DNA from: Mauremys mutica
Lineage: Eukaryota > Chordata > Testudines > Geoemydidae
Reading direction: 5' to 3'
Length of the DNA stretch: 64,000 nucleotides
Assembly (NCBI RefSeq): GCF_020497125.1
Contig: NC_059073.1
Location: 141,121,012 to 141,185,011, forward strand
Every line of letters begins with the position of its first letter. Within the stretch, counting starts at the first letter, position 1. Made by a program: the position numbers and the translations under genes. Of this stretch, positions 22,534 through 33,938 are shown one piece after another. The notes beneath the pieces are model-generated. The model was not told where the DNA came from. It did no database searches and saw only the letters and a list, made by a program, of their open reading frames with translations.

Positions 22534-23110
22534 AGGTTTTGTGAATGAATGTACATACTTAGCACAGTCAGATTCTCAGGATCTGCCTAACCAATTTCTT
22601 CTGCAGGCACAGTCTAGTACTTGCCGTCAACTCAATCTATATTTTTGTGACCCCAGTGAATTGTGGGCCGATACTACTACCATGCAGAAATTTAAGCACC
22701 TGATTTTCAGGCACTCAAACAGCCTTGGTAGCTTTGGTGCCTGAAATTTATTTCAGTTGCAAAAATACAGACACAAAATGGTGTCTATGGAGATTTGAAA
22801 TTCATGCTCTATCAGTCTGTTTAGTTTACTTTACTTTAAAAAAATGTGTAATTTGTAAGGAGGCCTTTTAAAACAGCATTTCAGACTGATGGAATGGGTT
22901 GGAATTATAATTGTCTGTCTGTCAAAGTTAAGTGCTCTGTTTAGCCATGTGTCTCAGTTGAGATCTGAAGTGACCAATTCTTGCAGTGACTTATTCAGTT
23001 GTTCATACCAATGAAGCTGTGCTCATTTACCCAAGCTGAGGATATGGCCTGATGTTTTTAGATTACAATTCTCACTGTGGTAAAGGGTAGTTTGGTCTTT
23101 ATTTTTAAAA
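22534..23110. other. No recognised feature
   Basis: No gene is seen. Sequence appears unique apart from the 8-bp target duplication at its left edge. Confidence 0.5.
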
Positions 23111-23246
23111 GGTATTTAGGTACCTAATGATGCAGATAGGCACCTAGTGGGATTTTCCAAAGTGGATAAGTGAGTTAGATGCCTAACTCCCACTGATATC
23201 AATGGAAGTTAGGTACCTAATCTGCATCTTTAGGCACCTAAATACC
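23111..23246. repeat. 136-bp foldback element with about 35-bp arms
   Basis: The left arm starting 'ggtatttaggtacctaatga' and the right arm ending 'taggcacctaaatacc' are near-perfect inverted repeats over about 35 bp. Both contain 'tgcagat'. The central part ('cctaactcccactgatatca') is itself palindromic, so the whole unit can fold into one long hairpin. Relatives: 45236-45598 and 49341-49473. Confidence 0.75.
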
Positions 23247-23407
23247 TAGGGTCCATTCAGTCTTCAGATTCTCTGTAAGGTATGCTGAAAAGGGTGCAAA
23301 ATTTAGCATAAACTGAGATGGTGATTTTTTTGAGTCATAGGCAACTATCCACTAGGAACTAAGTCAGGAAAGCAGTTAAGCACATACATAAGCCCATCCC
23401 CATTTAG
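23247..23407. other. No recognised feature
   Basis: Short spacer between the foldback element and an antisense CR1 fragment. Confidence 0.5.
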
Positions 23408-23552
23408 GATAACATAGACTCATACACTTTAAGGTCAGAAGGGACCATTATGATCATCTAGTCTAACCTCCTGCACAAAGCAGGCCATAGAATCTTACCC
23501 ATCCACTTCTATAACAAACTCCTAACCTATGTCTGAGTTACTGAAGTCTTCA
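23408..23552 (-). repeat. CR1 3' end fragment, antisense
   Basis: Antisense CR1 tail: 'catagactcatacactttaa' then 'ggtcagaagggaccatta', 'gatcatctagtctaacctcc' and 'tgcacaaagcaggcc'. Clear match to CR1 tail vocabulary. Confidence 0.85.
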
Positions 23553-24974
23553 AATTGCGTATGCTTAACATTAACAGTACGTTTAAGAGCAATTCACTTC
23601 AAGGGGACTTAAGCACTGTCCTGGATTGAAGCCTGGGGTCATCAACATATTTCACAGACTCCAAAATTAAGGAAAACATTAATAGGTCATCTTATTCCTT
23701 CTTATTTAAATTGGATGTTTGCTTGCAATTTCTGAATCTGAAGTAAATAGCAGAGATGGCATGATCACTCCACCACTCCCTGTGGTATTTCATTGATTCA
23801 CGTCTCAGTTATTTATTTTGTTAAATCTGGACCCAAACTTTCTTTATAACTCAAACTATTCAGGTTATATTTCATGAGATGCAAATGCCTAGTGATTCTC
23901 TCAAAATAAATATGAAGAAGTGTTAATCAAAGATGAGAAAAAGCAGCTATTGCTATCACACTAATGGCTTGAATCTGTTCCCCTTGAAAGTCAATGGCAA
24001 AGTTAGCACTGATTTTTCAAAGGGAGAGGGATCTTTTTAAACTGTTCCCACTAGAGATTTCTAACACACAATTCTATGGTTTGGGCCTTAAATGCCATCA
24101 GGAATAACAACATGCTCTTGGGTTGGTCATCACAACTGGGATTCAATCTAGGACCTCTGGTTTAATAAGCATGAGTTTCTACTACCTGAGCTGAAAGGCA
24201 TAATTCTGGTAACCAAGCTGCTGCTGCAGCAGCTTATCAACTTTTATATGCGGCCCAGCCACCACTAAAGGGAAAGTGAGTACCACATGATGTGGATTAT
24301 ACAAGTAGGTAGGGGTGAACAAAGTGGTTAGGTTAAAAACAATGGTTGATGTTCCAAACACAAACTGAGCCCAAAACAAAGTTCTTTTGAGATGGGGCGG
24401 GGGGGGCGAATGACCATAGTTCACTTAAAAAAATGGCAGTACAGTTTCTGGTCAAGTTTGGAAAGAGAAGGGCCAAAAATATAGGTCTGGGATTGTGACT
24501 TTTGGCACAGCCTTGGGCAAGGAGCAGTGCATAAATTGCACCAACCCAGGATTAGCCCTCCATGGCTCAGACTTGACACCCTCCTCCTTTGCTCCCAACT
24601 TTCCTTGCCTGCCTATTCCCACTCACCAGGCCTGCAGCACCTAGTAACCCTTCAGTTCCGAGATCCGGGTAGCCTGTGCAAAGGTTTAAGGGGGATTCTG
24701 CCTCCCCAGAACAGGTGTTTAGTCCAAACCGCAATCCAGCCACACTGAAGAAATCTGCACTTTGGAAATCTCCGATCCAGTTTTGCAGATCTTTGAAATT
24801 TAGAGAAGCATTCAAACTTCCTAGTTTGCCAGTGACGTGAACCCTACCTCTGGGGCTATATGGCCAACAAACAAACCTTATTGCCAGTACCAGGGATTGA
24901 ATGGTGACCATACACAGCACTTTTCATTCGATTATCTCAAACTACTTTACAAATATTAAGCTATCTATTTAAAG
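23553..24974. other. Mostly unrecognised; SINE-like scraps
   Basis: No gene is seen. At 24115-24195 the text 'actgggattcaatctaggac' followed by 'ctacctgagctgaaaggc' looks like the reverse of a tRNA-derived SINE head (B-box-like then A-box-like). Poly-G at about 24394-24407. Confidence 0.45.
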
Positions 24975-25195
24975 TATTTAGCTGCCCCTCTTTACCTAGT
25001 AGCTGAGAACCTTGTCATCTTTAACATATTTATTCTCACAACACCCCTGCGGAGTAGGGAAAGACTTTTATCCCCATTTTACAGATGGGAAACTGAGGCA
25101 CAGACTAAGGGATTTGTCTTGAAAGTCTAGAGAGTTTAACCTGGATGTCTCAGACCCTGGTCAGCACCCTTTCCACTAAACCATCCTTGTCTCCA
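24975..25195 (-). repeat. MIR/CORE-SINE-like repeat
   Basis: Antisense MIR-type series: 'tattctcacaacacccctgc', 'ccccattttacagatggg', 'aaactgaggcacagac', ending 'ccactaaaccatccttg'. Noncoding. Confidence 0.65.
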
Positions 25196-26020
25196 GCCTT
25201 CTGACTAAGGCAAACACCATATTATACTCCCATACAGCAGGGCAAACAGCCACAAAGATTAAGGGCCTGGTGCTCATAATTGCTGAACAACCACACCTCC
25301 CTGATAATTAAGCCCAAGGGAATATGGAGAGAAAGTGGAAGATCCAGAAAGTGAATCTAGCCACCCAGTCCAGCTCCCAGTAATGTCAAGGGGCATTTTT
25401 CCATTTACTCCAATAGAGCTGGATCAGGCCTTAGGTACCTCAGCTTGTAGTCCTGTGTGTCAAGCCAGAGGGAACACATGGTGCTTCTTACAAACCTTCA
25501 GAGATGTACCTAACACACCCCACCGATACGGAAAGGTGGGAAAAATCTCACAACACTAATCAGCATAATTATTACACGTCAAGGGAAGACTAAGCCAGAA
25601 ATCCTGACAAAACAGACCTTTGATGGAGAAAGGGACCAAATTCAGCTCTGGTGTAACACCATGGGCTTCATGGAAGAATTGGAACCAATCTTATGTTAAA
25701 CATGTGGATTCTTTAAAGAAATAATTTAAAATTTCATTCAGGTATATGTAAAATACTGACAAGATCATCACATTAATTGGAATGTATTACTGAAGGGAAG
25801 GTGATAAGTGTGACATTTTCATTAATATCAGTCTGAGCTTTTTGCTATTACGATACGAATGGGTTTGAGGGGTGGGCACAGCTTGGGCATTAACCCTGTC
25901 AATGCTATGTTCTCTGCAGCCATCAATCTCAGTTATATAGCAGCTAAAAGAGTGTTAACCAGTAAACGTTGGCTCACTTGGGTGTTATTAGGAACACTGG
26001 GAAAATTTGTGTTTGACCTC
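25196..26020. other. No recognised feature
   Basis: No gene or nameable repeat is seen. Confidence 0.5.
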
Positions 26021-26278
26021 ATTATTATTCATAATTTGTATTACTGCAGCACCTAGACAGCTCCAGCTGAAAGCAGGGCTCCATTGTGCTAGGCACTGTA
26101 CAAAAGCAGAGTAAAGGGACAGTCCATGCCCTACAAAACAGACAAAGGAAATATCAAAAGGGCAAATAAGGCACAGATCTAATAAGGGACTTGCCCCTGT
26201 GGTAGAGTTAGGAACAGAACCCAGCTCTCTTGAGTCTCAGGCCAGGTTCTTAACCACTAGGCCAGCTTTCTTACCCCA
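26021..26278 (+). repeat. SINE-like repeat (tattactgcagcacctag type)
   Basis: Same family as 1246: 'attactgcagcacctagaca', 'cattgtgctaggcactgtac', 'agggacagtccatgccct'. It runs into a second half 'ggacttgcccctgtggtag...ttaaccactaggcc' that is the reverse of a tRNA-derived SINE head. Confidence 0.6.
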
Positions 26279-26379
26279 TTTTTCTTAAAATACTGCTTTT
26301 GGAACAATGCAACTGGGCCTTCCTTCCCTCTGCCCAATAACCCATTATGCATCATAATCATGAGACCCAGTAGACTGCT
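26279..26379. other. No recognised feature
   Basis: Spacer between a SINE-like repeat and a CR1 fragment. Confidence 0.5.
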
Positions 26380-26610
26380 TGTGCTTAAACATTTGCAGCT
26401 GTTTTGGAGAGATGTTGCTGGGCTGGAAATTAGAAGGAGGTTTCTAACCATCAGAGGAGTGCAGCTCTGGAACAGCTTCCTGGTAGTTAGATTGTTTGTC
26501 CCTACTATTACTAATTTTAAGATGGAACCTGATACATTTATGAAGACAACTGCATGTGGGGTTGCTTAATGACCTGCAAATCCCTTCCAGTCTCATGTAC
26601 TGCTTCCAGC
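26380..26610 (+). repeat. CR1 fragment near 3' end, sense
   Basis: Shows the order 'ctggaaattagaaggaggtt', 'taaccatcagaggagtgcag', 'tctggaacagc', then 'cctgcaaatcccttccag'. This is the noncoding end of CR1 after ORF2. Old and diverged. Confidence 0.75.
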
Positions 26611-27038
26611 AGATTTATCAATAAGAAACCTCCCTCAACAGGACAGAATCCTTCCAAGTCAAATTAACTTTTTCAACTGAGCACCATGCAAACCTGGTGC
26701 CAACCCCCAGGTGAGAATAGGTTATGTCCATTCATCTACACACATTAGTGGAGGTTGGAAGGGTATCCCTTCTTCCCTTCTCTCAGCCTACCTCTGCTAT
26801 CTATAATTTCTATGGGGAAAGATGTACATTTACTGTCTGTCCTTTGTGTGCGTGCACTTCCTTTTTGTTTTTTTGTGAGCAGGGCGAGGAAGGGTTGGAG
26901 GAAAAACAGAAAAGGAAGATGGCGCTTGTCAATATTTGCATCGACAGATTGCGGTGATAGAGAAATCCTGTCGGGACCACCCCCATGGCAAGGAGCGTGG
27001 GAATAGCAGATGTACTTGCAGCTACAGTAACCCACAAC
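26611..27038. other. No recognised feature
   Basis: No gene is seen. Several overlapping short open frames lie here on both strands without recognisable domains. Confidence 0.45.
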
Positions 27039-27168
27039 AACACTCAGTAAAGTGGCATTTGGCAAGGTGAAAGAAACGTAAGGGATTCGATTGGCACTCT
27101 TCTCTGTTTATACTTTCCTTTTCCTCATCTAATAAGGGATGGAGACAGATGCCACTTTACTGAGTGTT
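27039..27168. repeat. Perfect 20-bp inverted repeat with 90-bp spacer
   Basis: The 20 bases at 27039-27058 (aacactcagtaaagtggcat) are exactly the reverse complement of 27149-27168. Pairing stops abruptly on both sides. The spacer is not self-complementary by eye. Unclassified; could be the ends of a small TIR element or a conserved hairpin. Confidence 0.85.
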
Positions 27169-27430
27169 CTCCCAGCCAGCAATAAAGGGGCCCTTTTCAC
27201 AATCCGAGTATTAAGGAGTTAGTTTTTTTAATCTACAGTTTCTCTTCTTACAGATAATTGATTGCCTATGGTTTTAACACTACAACTACCAATGGGTAAA
27301 TCAAAGAACAGTAGAGGTTCCCCTGGCTAAATATTTACTATTTGCTTAGATTTCAATTTAAAAAGAAACAAAAAATTCCCTAATGAAAATCTTTATGCAC
27401 CATAACTAATCAGATTTACAGTGTAAAATG
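27169..27430. other. No recognised feature
   Basis: AT-rich spacer with no gene seen. Confidence 0.5.
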
Positions 27431-27716
27431 ACCACCACCTTTCACGGGGCCCAGTCACCAAGTGTGGCACCTTCTCCTAGTGGCTCCAGGGATCAGCTCT
27501 TGCAGGCAGTGCCCTCCTCTGGTGGTGTCTCTACCCGTCATCTCTTTCTCCCTGCGGCCCCTCTCACTCTCTGAGCTGCAACTTCTTGCCTCCGGCCAAG
27601 TCACTAGGGTCCTCCCCTTTGGCAGAGCTCAAAGTCCTTCCAAACCAGTGCCCCGTGCCACTTCCCAGGAGCTGGCAGGGGGACCCAGGCCTGCCCTCTG
27701 CACTGGGTTTTTAAAT
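27431..27716 (+). repeat. LTR-like repeat fragment
   Basis: C-rich unit with 'gtggcaccttctcctagtgg', 'ttgcaggcagtgccctcctc', 'ctctgagctgcaacttcttg'. It resembles the central part of the long LTR-like repeat (20990-21130) and remembered turtle ERV LTRs. It ends where the antisense LINE begins. Confidence 0.45.
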
Positions 27717-29110
27717 GGTGATAACCTTTGGTCGTCTTCAAGCTGTTGGGAGTTTGCTAGTGGTGATGACTTCTGTGAATAGTGCTGCCACCCAGAAGTG
27801 CCCTCTTGGCCCGAGGTGGTTAAGGAAATCTGAAACAATTCCACCAATGCCAGCTGATTTTCCTGCTTTGGTTTCAGAGAGGGTACCATCAATCTCAGCT
27901 CTTGTGGAGGATTGACAGAGACTTGTTGAAGGGGCACTTTGTGTGCAGGATTCCTTAAGAGCTGTTTTGACCTCTTTTTTCATTTGTTGGCTTGTTGTCA
28001 TCTTTGAATTTCTTACTGGGAGGCTAGCAATGCTGTTCGCAGTGACTTCCAGCATTTGAGTGTGTGATGATGCTGCAGAAGGGCCCATGACTTATGGCTG
28101 GAGTCCATGAAGTCTGTGGCTTCCACCATCTCCGTCCATTGTTGTCATCTTGTATAATCTAATGATTCCAGGACAGCAGTCCAGGTCATAGCAGCTTCAT
28201 AGTCCTGTAGGAGCATTTCACTCTGTGGGCTCCAGCAAAGAAGCTCCTGTAGCTGGGGAATATTCTTCTTTGAAGCTTTAATTAAAAAATTGTGAAGGGG
28301 TTGAAGTTTTTGGGCTTTGGTGGCATGCTACTGATGGCTTTTTTACATCAATGGAGAAACCCAGCCAATCCATCTGTCTCAGGTTCCAGCAGGGAACTGG
28401 TAACACAGGTAATGATGGGGAGTTTGAGGCCACTGGGTACCACCACTGTCCTGTGCTTGAAGAGGTCCAGGACAATGGTGATCCGCTGCAGTCTGTGGGC
28501 ACAAAACATAAGTCATGTGTGTATTTTTTCTTCGGTCAGGCTGAGCAGAAGGTATCCTTTTGTTTTGCATCAAACAGCAGGTACTGATGCCCCCTCAGTA
28601 AGCTGTTCGCCTGCAGTGTTGTTCATGGAATAGTCCCATTCTGCATGATGGCTGCTAAAATCACCAAGATGTTATAATAGGAGGTGTTATTTTGGTAGGA
28701 GTAAGGGCCACGGATAGTTTTAGTTGATTGAGTTGGGGATTGGTCCTGCTTTGAGCAGGGGGTTGGACTAGATGATCTCCTGAGGTCTCTTCCAACACTG
28801 ATATTCTATGATAGCTGGGCAGCTTGTACACATTATACATTGTCAGCTCCCTGACTCAGATACCAGTGATGAAACCGTCATCCGTCTCTGTCAGTGCTTT
28901 GGCTATGTGTTTTAGTTGTGGCCTGATATAGGCAGCCATTCCAAGTCTTGGATGGTTTTGGGTGGAGAGAAGGACATATCCTGCTATCTTGAGGCATGCT
29001 GAGTCTTATTCTGCAACATGTGTTTTTTGCATAGCCAGGACATTTATGTTATTGTCCATCAACTTTTGAATGAGATAGGCCCTCGGCATTAAATTGGCCT
29101 AGACGAATCA
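27717..29110 (-). pseudogene. Degraded LINE ORF2: endonuclease to start of RT
   Basis: Read on minus with many frame breaks. At about 29100-28830 endonuclease-like words occur ('NVLAMQKTH' where the family has a catalytic Glu in QETH; 'GYVLLSTQ'; 'RLGMAAYIRP'). At 28700-28480 comes 'YLLFDAKQKDTFCSA' with 'THDLCFVPTD'. At 28480-28300 comes a 'RQMDWLGFSI' like linker. At 27870-27730 the RT start reads 'KAGKSAGIGGIVSDFLNHLG' then 'LPTAW'. Order and words fit an I/Jockey or RTE-like ORF2. A sense CR1 tail is inserted at 28715-28813. The RT core is missing. Nonfunctional. Confidence 0.7.
28715..28813 (+). repeat. CR1 3' end nested in the antisense LINE
   Basis: Clean CR1 tail: 'gagttggggattggtcctgc', 'gggttggactagatgatctc', 'gaggtctcttccaacactga', ending 'tattctatgat'. 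It sits between two coding segments of the LINE ORF2 remnant, so it inserted later. Confidence 0.9.
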
Positions 29111-29376
29111 ACAGGTCTATTAGCTGATGCGTGTGGCTTTGAAAAGAGTCTTTCTTGGAAAAGTTGCTATTTTGACTGGGAAGTCGACAAATGATCGTTA
29201 AGTCTGCAAAGTGGTGGCATTAGTTCGTACACATAGATTAAAGTGTACTCAACAGGGAGGACCACGTGAAGGTTGCCACCATTGCTCCCCATTGCCTTTT
29301 AAGTGAGGCATCTGAGACTGGTATCTTGAGGTACTGACTGATCCATTTGTAAAGATTCTGTCCCAGTTCACCTCAA
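29111..29376. other. No recognised feature
   Basis: May be the 5' part of the antisense LINE, but nothing can be read securely. Confidence 0.4.
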
Positions 29377-29825
29377 AGGCTATGTCTGCACTTATGTTGG
29401 CATGTCAAGTACAAGCACCAAACATGTAGCTGCACTCCATAGTGAAAGTCAGGCTGCATCCATACTTGTCCCTGTGGTGCATAGCCACACACCGCAGTGA
29501 AAGGCAGAGGGGAAAGGCACCAGTAACGGGAACTGACTTTCCCCACTGCCTCTCCCCTGTCAGAGCCTTTCCCTGCTGTCGGAGCCTTTCACTGTGGTGG
29601 GAAAAGAGTCCAGCAGCAAGACACTAAACTGCTAAAAATAGCAGTATAGACATGGGAGACACTTCTTGGGCATGTGGAGAGGCTGTAGAGAGTCAGGGGG
29701 TTCAGGTGGGTAGGGCACTCTACAGTATTCACCTAAGTTGTGCCTCACCTTCTATGCTGCTGTTTATACCCAGCTGAGTCTGCAGTGTCTGTACTGTATA
29801 CGCCACCATATGTGCAGACATATCC
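29377..29825. mobile_element. Nonautonomous TIR element (Harbinger-type MITE), 449 bp
   Basis: Left end 'aggctatgtctgcacttatg' and right end 'catatgtgcagacatatcc' are clear inverted termini of the '..atgtctgcac' type. CAA on both sides is a possible 3-bp duplication. The interior has no coding capacity. Confidence 0.7.
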
Positions 29826-30159
29826 CAACTGTGAATTTCCCCCTTTTGGGGACTTTTGTTGTTTATATACAGTAAACTGGTTACCAATCTTGTGCTAAGG
29901 CCAACCCACAAAAACCATCGTGGAGTACTCACAGCCTTTCAAAATTGGTGTCTATAGTGCTAGAAAAACTGAAAAGGACTTGCCAGTAGCTCATCATGGA
30001 TGGATAAAGTTTGCTTCTATGCAGAAGATTTGTGCATTAAGTAAATCCCACTCATACTCCACTTTGAAGGCCTAAATGGTACTTAGACCTTGAGGAGAAT
30101 TGAGCTCTGCACAGGGGTGAATTCCACCACATGACATTACTAGAATAAGAATCAGAGAT
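29826..30159. other. No recognised feature
   Basis: No gene or repeat recognised. Confidence 0.5.
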
Positions 30160-30290
30160 TGAGGTTAGCTTTTTGGGGCAGGGGCCATCTTTTCATTCTG
30201 TGCTTGTATAGCATCTAGCACTGTGGGGTCCGGGTCCACGAGTGGGGCTTCTATACGCTGCTACAATACAATACAAATAAATAAATGGTC
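30160..30290 (+). repeat. SINE/LINE 3'-end-like repeat
   Basis: 'tttggggcaggggccatctt', 'tgtgcttgtatagcatctag', ending in 'caaataaataaat'. The same vocabulary appears at 45660-45790. Probably the tail of a CORE-SINE or its LINE partner. Confidence 0.5.
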
Positions 30291-30737
30291 AAATTAATCA
30301 CTGGCATAACTCTACTGAACAACTTGGATAAATTCCAGAATTCCACCTGGCTCAAAGTCTTCATTAATAAAAGGTAATGCAGATGTTCTCCAGCGATTCA
30401 CTTGTTCATTTCTTTACCTTTTTCACTTCACATCTTTCATTCCTCCTTGGCAAATTTAGTACCTTGGGCATTCATAAAATCCATTATTGATCTGCAACCG
30501 GTGTGAACGTCACGTTCAGTCATTGATCACCCAGCTAAGTGTTGTATGAACCAGGCAAGGTACTAACAAACTTCAACAGGACTTTATTTTTCAAGTGGAA
30601 ACCTCTTTACCAAGCTGCTGCTGCACCCTCTGTAACTCTCACTCTGCCTCCTCAACTCCTCCCCCCTCCTTCCTGTCCTTTCAGACTCCCAACAGCCAAT
30701 GCTCCCAGTTCTAATAATTACAAGCAACATCTAAACA
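30291..30737. other. No recognised feature
   Basis: No gene is seen. Bases 30730-30737 form the left target duplication of the next element. Confidence 0.5.
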
Positions 30738-32156
30738 CAGGGCTGGCTCTAGGCACCAGCAAAACAAGCAGGTGCTTGGGGCAGCACATTTGCAGGGGGC
30801 GGCATTCGGGTCATCCTTTTTTTATATTATATATACACTCACTTCCTCCCCTCTCACAACCCTGCAGAAGCAGTCCCACAGAGCAGCTGGCAGGGATCCA
30901 GCCCGGGAGCTGAGAACCCACGGGACCCCGAGAGCTGTAGTTCCTTGCCTAGCTCCCTATAGAGCCTATAGAGCCAGCCCTGGAGCAGGGAAAGAACTAC
31001 ATTTCCCAGCAATCCCTTGGCAGCTATCAACAGGAAAGGGAGGGGTAAGAAGTGAGGTAGCTTAGCCATGCTGCAGCTTGCTGTGAGTCAAAAGGGATGG
31101 CACTGTGAATGGGGAACAAGAGTGCCCAAGGAATAGAAGGCTTTGCCCCAGATATCCCCTTCAGAAGACTTCCCCAGACTGGCTTAGGGATACTGGTGTG
31201 ACCTCACCTTGCAGCCCCCAAAGAAGGAATTGGGTGGACTAAATGGACAGTGCCCCTCTCTATCTGAAGCCTAGCAAGGGAGGTATGTGGATCCCACTAG
31301 AATTTAAAATGAAAAGTAAGGGAGGGGAAGCTCTGGACCTGGGCAGCTTTAGGTACAGTACCTGGCACTTAGGAGGATTTCCACTTCTGAGCCATGGAAG
31401 CAGAAATTGACTTTTCCTTTCCAGATATAGCTAATATTCAGAAAGGGAATCTAGCACTTGCCTTCCAGATTTGAATACCCTCAAAATTAGGAGTGCTCAA
31501 GCTCAATTTGGGCAGCTGTTACTTCATTTCTCCCAAATCAAATATACTGATCCACTGTAACTTGCTGTACAAAAAGTAGGATAAAATTGAGCAAGAAATG
31601 CTTCCCAGTGGTTATTAGGACTGGAATTGCTATTTTCAACAGCCATTGCTTTTTTTTAGTTTTAGTTTTATTTGTTTAAAAGGAAGACGGTGATATTACA
31701 TTGTCAAATTCCCCATAGAAAGAAAGAGTGGAACAAAAGAATAACAAAGCCACCTCAACTTTTCCTCATTTATGTAGGACAGTCTTATAATATGCATCCA
31801 GATATCCTCCAATCACACAAGCTGAAAATTGTTCCACTTTACTGCAGTTCTGTAACCATATGGGACCCAATTCTGTCTGTGTTCTGTGCACATCCAAAAT
31901 TCCTGCTGAATGACCTGCTCTGGTAGCGAGTTACCAGTGACCTAGGGCTGGGACAGCAGGAAGGTGCAGGTTGTGGGGAGAGCCCAGGGGCTGGGGCAGC
32001 AGGGGACTGGGGGGAGGGCTCTGGTAGCGTGGGAGGGGGCGGCAGGGGGTGTGGGTGGGTTGGGGGGAGAACCCAGGGCTGGGTCAGCAGGGGAGTGCGG
32101 TAGGGGGGAGCCCAGGGCTGGGGTGGGAGGCAGCAAAAAACCTAGAGCCAGCCCTG
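30738..32156. mobile_element. Long hAT-like element, 1419 bp
   Basis: Left end 'cagggctggctctaggcacc', right end 'aacctagagccagccctg', flanked by perfect 8-bp TCTAAACA duplications (30730-30737 and 32157-32164). Same termini as the three short hAT-like copies but about 1.1 kb longer. No transposase is recognised inside. A G-rich imperfect tandem block lies at 31940-32130. The extra interior could be the less deleted form of the family or a later insertion. Confidence 0.8.
31940..32130. repeat. G-rich imperfect minisatellite
   Basis: Repeated variants of 'gagcccaggg.ctgggg.agcaggg' recur three to four times. Open frames on both strands over it are low-complexity artefacts. Confidence 0.6.
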
Positions 32157-32164
32157 TCTAAACA

Positions 32165-33420
32165 CCACACTACGGTCACTAGGAGTTAGCAGCCATGATC
32201 AACCAATGCTAAATACCATCAGCTACGAAAGCTAGTTTTATACAGGGAATAGAAATGTGTGTATACCATCATGGGCAACAGAACAAGCTGTGTGTGGTGA
32301 ATCACGGGATTTGTATCCGCGTATGTTGCATCACTGCTTTCTTACAGGGTCATTGAGAGATGCGCTTTAATCCCAGATCACTACTCAAGATATAATTTTC
32401 TTACAAGCAATTTCATAAGTACTGCAGTAAACAGGAAGAAATAAACAGTTTTAATTTTCTTGTAGTAGAAGAGGGAAAAACTATGCTTTATGCTTACTTA
32501 CGCAGTAATGATCCATTCTGAGGTCTCTCGCTTAGCTGGCTCTCACCCACAAGCAACTATGATTCATCACTGGGATAGGAATAACTCTCAAAGCAGAATT
32601 GGAGCTGAAGGGGAAATAATTTAAAGCAATAAGTGACTTTAATTAAAAGGCAAAACTAAGAGTCTTTTTTCTCCTTTTACTTTTGAGGAGCTGAGTGTAG
32701 GGATCTGCATTTCTCCTTGTGTGATACATTCATTCTGATTTTCAAGATCACAAATGCAGGTCACAGAGCTGAGACAGTGCATGTTGGGAGCTCAGGACAA
32801 AGCATTCCAAGTCGATCCTCCTGTGCTACAGACTTCCAGAGGAAATCAAGCAAATCCAGTGTGTGACTGTTTTCAGACAATACTGCAAAACCTTCCTCTA
32901 GGTAGCAGGCCTTTCCACCAGAATAATACCACTCACTTAATTGAAACTCCTTTTTACTCCAAACTCCCTAACAAGCAACCAACCAAACTGAAGCAATTCA
33001 ACCTATAACACACCCCCCCCGCAAAAAAATAAAAATAAAGAATAAAGAATAAAAATAAAATCAATACTCTAAACAGAGATTTTATCCCAAGTATGAAATA
33101 GTGAGTGTGATGTCACAAGGAACTTTACTATTGCTATCAATTTTACATGGAAAGTGCTCAAATACTATGGTGATGGACAGCAGTAGAAAACTCTAAGATA
33201 AATATTAAATTATTTCTAATGTCTTGGTTTTCAGTTGCCCTTGGGGTAAGTGAACTTTTTGAGAAGAGAGCTTGTGCTGACCACAGCCCTGCTACCTTTT
33301 TTCTAAGATAACCTGGGAGGGGATGTGTGTAGTGGTTTGAACAAGAGACTGGGATTTCCAACTCTTGTGAGCAGATTCTCAAGAGAATTCATAAACCAGA
33401 AGTTCCTGTTTGGCCACAAA
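32165..33420. other. No recognised feature
   Basis: No gene is seen. An A-rich (AATAAA)-like run lies at 33012-33061. Confidence 0.5.
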
Positions 33421-33906
33421 GGGTATGTCTATACAGCGATGTGAGCCTCTGCTTGAATCTGGGCTGCAAGCTAACCCACCTTGCATCTACAGTGCAATTG
33501 CACTAACCCAGGGCTCAGACCCAATGTCTCAGGACCCAGCAGAGCTGGAGGGTTCAAGATTGAATCAAGCTGGAACCTAGAGTCCAAGCCCTATTGTTTT
33601 GCAGTGTAGCCACAGCCCTGCTTGACTCAGGTCCCAAGCATCATCTGGAAGTATCCCATGATTCCATGGGACAACTTACTTAGTCCTCTCTATCCCAACT
33701 ATCTGCAATCCACTCCTGAAAATGGAAGCCCCTTCCCCCCTACCGTCGCTCTTGGAAAAGGGCAGCAGCTCAGGTCACTGTTAACCCATTCCATTTTGAT
33801 TGCCAATCTGCAAGCATGCTGTCAGAGAGCCTCCTGGGTTTGCAATGGAGAGCGAACCCATTGAGCCTTTTGCAAAGTGAGCAGCTTCCTGGTAACATGC
33901 AGGGTG

Positions 33907-33911
33907 GGCAT
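33907..33911. repeat. Target site duplication GGCAT, left
   Basis: GGCAT directly before the 5' LTR, repeated at 38136-38140 directly after the 3' LTR. A 5-bp duplication is usual for Ty3/Gypsy integrase. Confidence 0.95.
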
Positions 33912-33938
33912 TGTTGTGTATTTGGTTGTCATGGTTTT

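Noticed and set aside
23111..23246. CRISPR-like or attachment-site interpretation of clustered short repeats
   Set aside because: The repeats are inverted foldbacks in vertebrate DNA, with no direct repeat/spacer periodicity.
24115..24195. tRNA gene candidate
   Set aside because: Only a decayed SINE head in reverse; no cloverleaf can be formed. No intact tRNA found elsewhere in the window.
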